A stretch of DNA of 25,222 nucleotides from Elysia marginata (Eukaryota > Mollusca > Gastropoda > Plakobranchidae). A model generated the notes under the pieces. The model was not told the DNA's origin. It saw only the letters and a program-made list of their open reading frames with translations, and made no database searches. The position numbers and the translations under genes were made by a program. Positions 1 through 11,800 of the stretch are shown here, in pieces; the stretch's first letter is position 1, and every line of letters starts with the position of its first letter. The stretch is from contig BMAT01004020.1 of the NCBI GenBank assembly GCA_019649035.1, positions 98,003 through 123,224 on the forward strand, written 5' to 3'.

Positions 1-559
1 ACATTCTGCTTTGCAAGTTGTATTTCTGGATAAATGAAATTAGAGTAGGTTCCGAGAACAGTTGTAATATGATAAAAAGGTTTGCGTACCAGAAACTTTC
101 GCGATTTTTCAAGATTACTCATACAAGTAAAATTTAATTACTTTGCAAACACCATATTTGATTTTAAATTCACAAGACCTTTCCAACGATATGCAACATG
201 CCTAGGTTTAGTGCAAAAATGGCCATAATGGTATTTTACTCTTTAGTGTTAATGAATGACGTATTGTGACGTCATTTACAGGTAGTAGGATTTCGATTTC
301 CGTGTCCTAACGTTGTTTTTCGAACTTATCTGACCTAATACTATTAAAATCACAAAGAAAAAATTATGTTGCAGACATTTCCCGTTAAAAATTAAATTGA
401 CTGGACTATTGGGAATCACTTCAGGATAGAATGTTTTAGAAATCTTTAGCTGCAAAATCAAGGAGAAAAGTCTTTTTTGCACCTTAGTTGGAAGTTTTCA
501 CTAATGAAGGTTTCACATACATGAATTTAGTTGAGATTTAAAATTATGACAGCACTTAC
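1..559 (-). other. Prominin intron, 3' end outside the window
   Basis: No exon could be supported. There is an acceptor-like TTGATTTTGCAG near 450 followed by about 60 open bases, but the translation does not look like prominin and no good donor follows. Confidence 0.5.
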
Positions 560-3500
560 AAACTCTGAATATTCGGTGAAGTTGAAGTGTGCAGCCGCCG
601 TAAAATTGGCGTACCAGGACTCCAACAGAGGCGGCACTATTGTCACGTTGTCAAGGGTAACCAGCATGGTAGCGAAGTGGTCGCTTGAGTTGGTAAAGAA
701 CTGGAACAAAACAAAAAAGCACTTGATTTTATTTTCACATTAAGCAATCTTATTAGTGTGTTATATGAAAAGAAAACTTCTCTCGGTGAAGAAAAAATTA
801 TTTCAGCATGTATGCGGTTTAAAAATACACAGAAAACTTTCTGCTGCCATTAGTTTAAAAGATTAACGATACACAAGACGAGCGTGTTTTTTTTTTCATT
901 TCCAGTCATATCCTGCTTGACACTTGAATTTGTAATGGACTTTATAAAAACAAATTCGTGAAGTAGCATCGCTTACTTGACTGTAGTTGAGATCATTATA
1001 GATGTTGGGCTCTACCAGGTTTATATTGAAGGTCTCGAAGGCTGTCGTGTTGTTTGCGCGACAGGTCCTAAATATTTTATGAATATTAGAGAAAAAATGC
1101 GAAAAGTTAATTCTAGGCATTAGCATGATACGAAGGACAGGGCTGAGGAGAGGGCCAGCTTGATCGGAAATCAGTGATAGATTGGATACCATTAAAGGGG
1201 ACTGCATTAAGCTGAGTGATTAAAACAAACAATTCTTATCCTTATGACTTTCCTTCTCCAATTTGCAACATAGTTTAGAAATAACTATGAATTCAGTCTT
1301 GTATACAACTTAAGTGAAGTGCTGTGGGTTTTTTTAAAGTCATTCGCAGCCTTAAATCCTTATGAAAGCAAAACGGTACTTTGAATCACATGACTATGTA
1401 CATCACTCTATCAAGATATTTTAAAATGCAGGCATAAAAGGTATCAATGCAGGAAAAACCCAATAAATCGAAAAACTCACGCCAGAATATCGGAAGCATA
1501 GAGTGGGAAGAGTGATCCGTTGCCAAGCAAAATAGAACTGAGGTAATAGCCATCGTGTCCCGGAATGGCGTCCGCATAGTCCAGAGTCTAGAGATGAAAA
1601 TTTGGTGATTAACATTTAATTTCAATTGTACACTCATCCCCCTGCCCTATGCATATGTAGGCTTGGTTTTAGACTTAACACTTTTATACAAGAGTAGAGT
1701 ATACAAAAGAAGAAAGAAGTTACACGATTACAGGTATAGGTATAGGGTCCTTATTGCTTTGTAGTAATACTCCACGTGTTTTTTTCTACTACGTTTTTCA
1801 TGCGTCTTAAAATCATACGAAATATTTTTCCAGCGTGCTTTTGTTACCATTAACAAATCTTTAACCAGATGAAAGGTGTACTAGTCTTATCAGTAAAGAC
1901 GCAGCCTACTGGGTTACAGCTCCCATGTAGCAGTCATGGAACATAATAATTTTCCGGTACCGAGAGCAGCGAGTTGGGGCTTTTTTTCTTGGGGCCTAAT
2001 TTTCTTTGCACTGGGTTAAATCTAGGCCACCATACTCAATAGGCCTGTCAATCAAAATGTAAACAAACTTGTGCATGAGAGTTCTAAGGATCTATTTCTT
2101 TTAATTTCTTAGTATAGTTAGGGCTCATGAGAACTCAACTAGTGCTTTGCTGTTATGGGCCGGCCCAAAACAAAGTTACATACAAAATATAGGGAATATG
2201 ATATCTACTCATGTTGGAGTGCTCGGCCTGTCTACGGCGGCCTAGGGTAAAATACATCTTACCATAAAATCTGTTTCATCATACTTACTGTGAAAAAATC
2301 CCCCAGAACGTATTTGAACAAAGCAGCTGCTTAAAATAAACAAGCAATCTAACATTTTAACACAAAGTTGTTTAAAATGACTTATGACACTGCGATTAAA
2401 AAGGAAGGGTATGATTAAAACAAAAAATTCAATTTTTTGCTGCCCTTAGGTTAACCAGAGTTTTCAAACGTGCTTTATCAAACATGATATAACAAAGCAT
2501 GTGGCGGGCAATGAATTTTTTTAAATATAAGCCACGATTCTTAACAGATGTAAGGCTTGTGAACGGTGCCATAATTTTTTTCTCATTATTTGTTGTGAAT
2601 GACACACACCCCGTTGATCATGGAGCCGTCCTCAGCCGGGTCACAGATGACTTTGTCGGCGTTGGCTCCAGAGTAGAAGCCGCTCACAGCCAGGGCCAGG
2701 ATGCAGAGAAACAAGACCAAGCACATGACCATGCACCTGAAACGGATTACACAATGCTCTGTCAAGTTCGGGTTTGAAGGAATGAATATTGCATATTTTA
2801 GTCAGATCCCAATTACAATGACAACATTGAACATCAACATTTAAGAGGGTAAACCAGTTACGAGTCGCCTCCGGGAACTGTTTTGAATACTTGGGATTTA
2901 AAAACCAAATTCTACCATACCGTATAGATCTAGTAAATTTTGTTTTGCTTGTTTTGAAACTAAATATTTTAGGGTTTCGAAATCGTGAGCCAAGTTAAAA
3001 CATTAATTTGTAATGGCATAAAATACTTTTCTCGGAAAACTCAATACGATGTCCTAATATGAATTATGCCTGATTTAACCTCCAGACCTCACATCTTAAA
3101 ACTTAGATTGCGTAGGCTATTTGTAAACACAGTCATAGATTCTTTGTGCTTAGTAAGCTAAACACTGAACATTTTCCAACGATGACCTTACACTATGAGT
3201 AAATCTAAAGGACAAATATCTAACAAAGATATTAAAGCCGCTGCTACTAGGTGTTGCGTGTTCAAATATTATACTTACACCATGATTATTAACCTTGGCA
3301 GCTTGAAATTGTCGTCTTGCGCTTTAATCTTGACCAGGCCAGGCATCATAAGCAGTGACCATCCGAAATAGAGTAGCATCAACAGAACAATGTTGCCCAG
3401 CGCGAAGATTATGTGGAACGCATATCTGCAGATGGAAATAGAACGCTACAGAGATTTTGTGCAAGCAGACGGTTTTCTCCTCCTCTCTTGGAGACTATGA

Positions 3501-6500
3501 ATAATGATCATATGGGACTATTAATAATTTGAATTTTTTTACATCTCACTCATTTATTGTTATTTAATTTTATCCTGCTAATCAATTCGCTGAACATAGC
3601 TTCCTGATACCGATGAATCAGACAGACACGTTGTCTCGCAATCAAGTCGAATCTCGGAAATTTTAAGGAAAATGCCCTCTACAAGTAGATTAATTCCTCC
3701 TTTTCTCTACATTACAAATAAAAAGTCCCAATTCTTTCCCAAATGTTGATAATGGAATGCTATCTTTAATAGCTGAAAACAGACAATGCGTTACTCGAAC
3801 TATCAGCGCCTTGTGATATCATATTGCTTTTTCTAAACTTTAGTGTGCCACGTGACTTTTACAGAGGTTTTCTGTAGTTAAGGATCGTTAAGACGATAAA
3901 AAATCTTCATAAAACGAAACATTCACTATGCTGTTTATATGATGATACCAGTTTTATTTCCAAACTGGCGTGGTCTATGTTACTAAGCAGTCTTCTGATA
4001 AACCCAGTTAGTTTCCAGTTTCGAATAATTTTAAATGTTTTCTTCATCAAAATAATGCTCCTTTTTCTTTGATTGGGCGTGTTTTTTTCTATTGCTAATG
4101 GTAATTTTACTCTAAAGGTAACAGGCTGATCGAGCAATGATACACATTTGAAGAATCAATCGCAAGAGAGATTAAATTTAAAAAAAAAGCATTCAGTGTA
4201 AAATTTGTAAGAAAACAGCGCCACACAGGTCCTGTATTTACACATTAGAGTAAGTTAAAGACGGAGACTGTGTGTTGTAGGTTTCAGGTGCAGGTAAAGT
4301 GAATCGTAGAGTTCTACCAGTTTCCTGTCAAACTGGGAGAAATTACGAAAATATCAATTTTAAAGTATAAACTCTAAAGTTTGGTGTATCCTTTTGATAA
4401 TCAATGATGCGTTTGATGTTAATAACTTTCATCGTCTCCTGAACACATAACTATCATACAATTATTTGTATCCAGGGCATATAAAGGTCTTTAAATGACT
4501 TAGCTGAAAGCCTTTATTTTATAAAGTAATAAACGCTAACCGAGCTGTATCCATCCCATAAGTGGCTTTGTACCAGGTGTCCCAGTCTCCCCGAAGACGG
4601 TCAAACTTCAGATCCTGAAAACAGCAGTACAACCAGACAAGTAATGTTACAGACTAAGCATATGAACGTATGGCGGATGAACTAAAATTATTGTGATATA
4701 TCTGAACGGTAAAAAATTTTCGAAAAGATTTTGAATGCTTTAGCACCCGATTACTTTCTAAAGATAAAATAATCCCGTGACCAGTCTAAACAAATCGGAA
4801 GTCGGAAATTTTACTTTAAGAAAATGACTTTTAAAAATAGATTTCATTCTTCTTGTGTACTATATTTTCATTACAAAGGTTCTAATTTCTTCTAAAAAAA
4901 TTTTTGATACTTTCATAAATTTACCAACGACTAGTCTAGAAGCTTAGAAAAGTGAAACGCCTTGCAAAATGGAAAGTATAATATCCGATAAACTTAGCGA
5001 GACACTTTTGTTATAAAAACACGAGGCTACTTTTCTGTAAAGTCCTTCTTCCATTGAAGAATTTTTCTCTAAACGTGACGTTCTTCAATCTTTCCCTGGT
5101 TTTCATGAGAAACTGTGAATTGACCAAAAAATTGTCCGCCACACCCCAAACGGCATTTACTCAGAAAAGAAAAAAAGAGAACTGATAAAAAAAACTCAAC
5201 ATGCCTATTTTGAAACATTGATGCCTCCCTCTACATGCATTGCCCGAAAAAGATACATAAAACTAGTTTTAGTTGGATAAAATATTCTGAAGTATAAAAG
5301 GTTTGTTTTTCTGTGATGTTTGTGATTTTAACTTGCCGTTTCATTTGGAGTAGGTATCTCGCTGGTCGAGTTGCCGATGGAGAAGGAGTAGCGCTCTAGA
5401 CTATCTATCAGACCGACCATGCCTGCTGATGCATTGGTCTGAGTCTCGATATAATCGCCCACACCTTTCCAGAAATAATACTCAGGCTGCAACATGCAAT
5501 GGAGATTATAAAAATGTTAGTTTTATAATACTCAGACTACCAGATGAAATGATGATCAAAATAATCATAATTTGAAACTGGCAGAATGTTACACTAGGCA
5601 GCAAAATTAATGCGGATGTTTTGTTTGATGAGCACAAATTAGCGCGTGCGACCATTTAAGTAGTCGTGTTTTTTTTTTAAATACAGGTTCCTCCGAATAT
5701 ATCAGCCGCATAAAAGCCATAAAAACAAAAAAAAGCGTTTGAAAGCATTCAGAGAAATGAATTGCCAGCGTTGGATAATATAGTTCATGAAGGATTTGTA
5801 ATTACACTATTCAAGACAGCCTTGTAAGAAACACTTTGCGGGTCGCTCTATTCTTGTTTTCTGCCTGATTTGTTTCCCTTTAAAATGAAATAAGTAACTG
5901 CTCTCAGGCTAACACTTATTGACCAACTTACACTGATAAGTGAATTAGCAATAGTCGTGCTCATCATGGCTGTCAGAGTGTTTAGGTTCGACGTGACATT
6001 TGATAGCTGAAATACACAAGAAAAAAAACTGTAAAGCACATACTGCATGTGTCCACTTTGTCATGGAATCAAACTGATCAACCTGTGCACTTTAGGCGTT
6101 TATAAACTGCACGAAATACCGCTAGGGCGACTATAAAAAATAAAACTTTATTATCAACCAAATTTAAACCGTTTCAAAGTTGTTTTTACAAAATTCATAT
6201 TGATTTTTTTACCATCCGTGCCAACCCGCATCATTTGCGCATACTTTTTTTTTTACCAGTGAGAGAGAAATATGAAGAGTTAAGGGTCATATGAAATGTT
6301 AGTTATGTTATACATAAATTGATACAGCTTAAAGAGCCAAACAACTGTTAAAGCCACCGTTTCGTCGTTTTTAACAAAACATCACGTTACATACGTACTT
6401 GCATTTAAAAAAAGTCGATGTCTCAATTTGAAGGCTATTAATCACAGCGAGATACTAACCTTGGTAAAGTCCATATTGAAGTAGATGTCGTCGACCACTA

Positions 6501-8574
6501 TGTCATTGCAGCCTGCACACGACCCGTCACAACCGAAACAGGTGAAGTCATTGCGAGCAAAGCTGAGGTTGTAGTAGATTTCATTCATGACGGGGGTGAG
6601 GTCACCACCAGTCCCTGCCAAGATAGCGTTGATCTGGTTCTGCATGCTCGTCAGATAGCCCACCGCCTCGGCGAGTTCTGAAAAGTTCGCATTAAAAAAA
6701 AAACGAATTCAGTTTCAAACATTTCATACTTTCGAGACTGTCAGAGTATTTGAAAGCTATTACAATTTATTATTTTTTTTATTTCTGAAAGATGAGACTG
6801 TTCGGGGGGGGTAGTTTTAGTCTTAACTACCTATCATTTTAGAAGAGCCCTAAGAATTTTGCGTTGTGTACTATGTCCGCAAGTATATGTGAGAGGAACT
6901 TCAGCAAAACCGTTTTTAGTTGTTTTTTTTTAAGTCCTTACTATCTGTCCGTAAAGAACTAAAAACCCTGGACACTGCATGAAGTAGTTCTGAATTGTTT
7001 ATTACTTGAATAAATATTCCTTATACTCCACTGAAAACAACCAGCAATAAAATGGGTTAAACCTTACTTATTGTCTTGGTTTATATCTATTAGATATATA
7101 ATAATAGTTCTTAGAGTTTATCATTTTTACAGTATTGGAATAATGATACTCATAATCATATAAACGTCTTCATGTCTACACTACGAGGAGGGAAATTCTT
7201 CCTTAGATCATCATGGCAACATTATTTATGTAATAAAGCCTTTATTTATATGCGTTTTAGGTGTAACTTAAGGAAATAGTAGTGTTCAGCTTACCACTAT
7301 CAAGATTGGCAGTCTTTGCAAAGGTTGGTGCAAAATCAGAGGATAATGCTTGTACAGCTGGTTGCCATATGATAGAACCTATATCTGTTGTCAAAGAATA
7401 TACAATGCCATAGTGAGAGTATTAGTCTTTTTTTCTCACAATTTTTCATGTGCCGGAAATTTCCATGTAAATCAGCAAGAAAAGACAGCTTAGAGATTAT
7501 GTATAATGTGCACCAGTAATCTGGAACGCCCTTCCCCTTTCCATCAAGGAGGCTACTTCTGTAAACCAGTTTAAGACACTATTGAAAACGTATTTGTTCA
7601 CAGCATATGAAGACCTTATTTAGTTTGTTTGAGAAACTCATCCAATAACCGATGGTCACTATGTAGTATGTATCATTTTTTTTTTAAATTGTACACGCAT
7701 CTTTCGTTTTCGTCTGTTTGTTCAAATTGTTAAGCGACTATGTTTTTGTACAAAATTGCCATTATGTCAGCATTGTTTGTTTGATTAGACACACCATTGT
7801 AAAGAGCTTCGAGCCTACATGTAGAAAGGGGCGCTAGAAAATAACTTCATAATTATGAACTTGGTACACCTTGACCTAAGCGCGTATAACATTGGCAGTA
7901 TATGAGAAACAATGTTGACGCTCCCATTTCATGTTCATATGTGTCTTAATCCAGTTTTGAAAAAAAAAGATAGAAGGAAAGCTCGCTAATTAAATTTAAA
8001 GAGATAGCTATAGCTTGTTTATAGATAAGTAGAGAGATAAAGGGAGAGAGATGGTGGGGGAGTGAGGAAAAAATCCACAGAGAAAGTCGGAGAGAGACGG
8101 CAGAGATGTAAAATCATGCAGTCAGCTTCATAAAAAGTAATACGAGAAGTGAGAAAATTAACTAAAAAATTATCAATATAATGCATGGATAAAATTGAAT
8201 ATCTAAGCGCAAAGATATGTATAGAGGTACATGTACTATAAAAGTACAAACTTGTTTTCTGGTGAGTCTCACCTTCCACGTCTGACTTAAGCACCGTGAG
8301 CAGAGACCAGATGTTTGTATCGTTTGACATGAATTTCCATTGCTGTGGAAATAACAACAATAACAACAACAATATACATGAAGAAGAGATTTGTCTTTAT
8401 CAAATTCTATAGACAATAAAAAATAATGTGAAAACGGATATCTGTATGGAAATGATTCAAGGAAGTTACATCTCTTAGATAAAAAAAATACAGAAGGATA
8501 GAGTAGCAGACGGGACAATCATGGCAGGGCCTAAAATTTGAGTAATTATGACAAATAGATAGATAGATTAACAG

Positions 8575-8605
<31 letters not shown>

Positions 8606-8799
8606 GATAGATAGATATATAGATAGATAGTTCAATCTACCTTCCTATGTCATGAGCCTAGACACAGCGTTTCTTGGATGTCCAAGAAGCACTGTGTCTA
8701 GGCTCATGACATAGGAAGGTAGATCTATAATTAATAACATGCTCCAATATTGTTGAGCACCTTATTATTGTGTACATGCACAATTACTTTTAAAAATAA

Positions 8800-8876
<77 letters not shown>

Positions 8877-11800
8877 CAGATAGAGCAGAGCACTGGAAAC
8901 TCACAATGGAGGTTGTTGAACGTATAACACCACATCATTCCATTTTCACCCCAGAAAATTATATATAAAAATTAGCTACGTCTTTTTCTACCTGTAATGT
9001 CTAATCATACAAACTTGTTGCATTTTTACTACATAATAAATTACCGTATAAGTATTTTTTCATGGTGTGTGCTTTTGGAGCGTAACTCTTCGAAAGATAA
9101 ATTACACGAAAGACTTTTGTAAACAGTGACGATAAAAAAGAGAGTAAAATTTGCTTGCCTCTCCTGTTTGGTTGAAATATCCCGAGATGCCGTCCATAGC
9201 CTTCACAATGTCGGGATCCATATCGGTGACAGCGGTATTTGTGTTGGTACTGGCTAGCAGCGATAGCATCAGAAACGCCCTGGTACACAAACAGAAAAAC
9301 CCCAGAGAGATAGCAATTGCTCACATTATCTGGCCGTAATTAAAACAAAAGTTTCTTTTTTAATAAAGGATAATGATGGTGAAATTCAGTCGCAGCATAT
9401 TACTACAGTCCAATTCAATGTTCTTGCTCTTGTAAAGCTCTCATTCCGAAATAGTGAGAATGTTCAGTGTCGTTTTTTGTTGTTGTTTTTTTTTTTTTTG
9501 AAGTAAGAAAAATATTTTGCATAAAAATAAATTTTAATCGATTATATAAAAAAGAAAAAAAAGTTAAAGAAATGATGAATGTTGCCATCCTCTGTGAGAT
9601 TTAAGACGTTTAATTTAATGCGACAGGCCTATAATAAGTTTGCAGGACTTACTTTGAATAATGCATGTATTAACAGGTTTTAAAAAAATAGTTCTTACAA
9701 ATCAAACAGGCAAAGGAAGAAAGTGATGAATATTATAATCCGTCCTCTTTTCTGATCAAACAACTGTTTCCTCAGGAGATGCGGGTCTTGCCTCCTTTTC
9801 TTTATGTACAACACAGTATGGATGATGATGGCAACCGTTGCTATGGCAACCACACAAAGGATTACGGCACACGTAACAATGATGTTCGTTTGATATGCGA
9901 TCACCTACAAGAAAAAGAAATAGAGGCTTATTATTATGTTTCGTCCAGTGGTTAAAAATGGAGCCTTTGAAATCAATTCTATTGGGAAAACTTTGTGAGG
10001 ATGTGCTACTAGGTAAGAAAGTCTTACCCATGCTTAAAAAAAGATTGAATAAATTGTAACGAGGCATACCGCATTTAAAAAATCTTCTAACCATTTACTT
10101 TACCATCGGTTAGTGTTATCTTTACTGCGAATACGCTTTATTATCTACAGCAAAGTGAAATATACTGCGAAGCATTACAAAAAGCACCACCTAATATTAA
10201 CCATCGAAATACTCAGTTGTTAAATAAGCTGACGACAAAACTTGTTCTTATGGATTCCTTATCCATTTATGGAAGAGAATTTAAAAACTTGCGTAAAAAT
10301 AAAACGTGAACGACTAAAGACGTGGATGTTTTTCGCCCCTTGGTTTTCCAAGAAAAAAGTGGCACTGTTGAGATCGCAGAATTTTCTGATTTCAGTAGCG
10401 TGAGTTTCCTTCTCTTGCAGCGACGCGCGCTTTGTATCGACTTCTAATACGTCTTTGGACAATGTGCTGAGGGTTTGCATTCCATTCATCAACAAGAGCA
10501 TGCTCCAACTGCTTCGTATTCTTTTCTTTGTGGAACGAGCTCTTCTCCCTAACTTGTCTCAAGCATGTTCGATTGGGTTTATGTCTAGGCCAGTTCATGA
10601 TGATCACTTGTTGGGCTAGAAAGTTCCTTGTTGGGTTCGCAGCATGGTCTTGCGTTATCATGTTGAAAGTGTTGTAAATTATTGTTCTGCCGCAACATAG
10701 ATACGCCTATTGTCTTCAAAACGTCATTGGTATACACGTTTGTCGTGACATTGTTCTTGAAACGTGGAGCGGGTTTCGATGACGATAGGAGAAGCCATCC
10801 CGAACATGAACATTTCTACCTCCGAATCAGTTATATGCTATCATACATGCATCTGAAAATCTTTTCGCGGGTCGCCTCTAGACAAGAAGCGTCCTGTCAG
10901 CAAATTAGACATTGAATCGACTTTCGTCGGAAAACAGTGGATCTATGTTGCTGCCTCGTGTGACGAACTTTTTGATGTGCCCAGACTAGCCTGTTGGTCC
11001 TGTAAAGCTTTTAAAGAATATTGGCTATAAGGAGACGTCTGTTGGATAACTCGACAGAGTGTAGTCTACGTCTAAAAGTTTGAGGACTAACCAGACCACC
11101 TCTGCCTTGGATTTGAAGAGACGTATTGGTTGCTGTCTGAAATCGAATGCGAAGATGAGCTAGCCTTATGAACTCGTGGCTTGCCGGGACGAGGATGGTC
11201 ATCGACTATTCCAGTCAAAATCAATCGCCAATTTTATCTTCGGTCATCGGCTGTTCCAGTCAAAATAAATCGCCAATTTTATCTTCGGTCATCGACTATT
11301 CCAGTCAAAATCAATCGCCAATTTTATCTTCGGTCATCGGCTGTTCTAGTCAAAATAAATCGCCAATTTTATCTTTTTTAGTGGAGTGGCTGCTATTGAA
11401 TTGTGCTGCAATATCTCTGGTTTATAAACCAGCCGTTAACATGCCAGAGGCTTCCCACCGCTCTCGTCTTGACAGCCTAGGCATGGCGTCTTTGGGCTTT
11501 TGTTTTCATTTCAAAGGGAAATTTCAAGGAAACTCTTAGTGGTGTATTGTTCAGCACAAAAGTCTGCACAATCTTGTTGAATTTCATCTGGGTGTAGACA
11601 TCAAAGCAATAGTTTAGACAAATGAAAATGCAGATCTCAGTCGGTTTAAAATCTGAGGTGCAGATACAGATGATAGAGACTGAACAAGTAAAAAAAACTA
11701 CTGTGAGCGATTTTCGTTTACATGTGTAAACATTTTCTTTTAATTAATGCGCAATGAAAAGGGATGCGTTTTAATGCTCTCTAGTAGGCCTATATTTTAC

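Larger units (their letters stand above)
701..7294 (-). other. Prominin introns between the listed exons, nothing else recognised
   Basis: Introns of 276, 413, 1022, 542, 1115, 722, 445, 453 and 617 bp separate the exons here. I see only AT-rich unique-looking DNA with poly-A/T runs. No RNA gene, long repeat or transposon remnant could be supported, including in the two longest introns (1588-2609 and 3426-4540). Confidence 0.5.

Noticed and set aside
276..482. A further prominin exon after an acceptor-like site near 450.
   Set aside because: The translation (LKISKTFYPEVIPNSPVN) shows no prominin character and there is no credible donor.
3907..4137. A minus-strand open frame inside a prominin intron.
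   Set aside because: The prominin reading frame is complete without it, no splice pair fits the phase, and the composition is that of AT-rich noise.
8019..8518. Two overlapping minus-strand open frames of about 118 codons.
   Set aside because: They are extensions of the short prominin exon at 8273-8342 into intron and low-complexity DNA; only the 70-bp exon is supported.
11168..11539. A plus-strand 123-codon frame with an SSQNQSPILSSVI repeat.
   Set aside because: The apparent protein repeat is the shadow of the 45-bp tandem array in the minus-strand transposase remnant.
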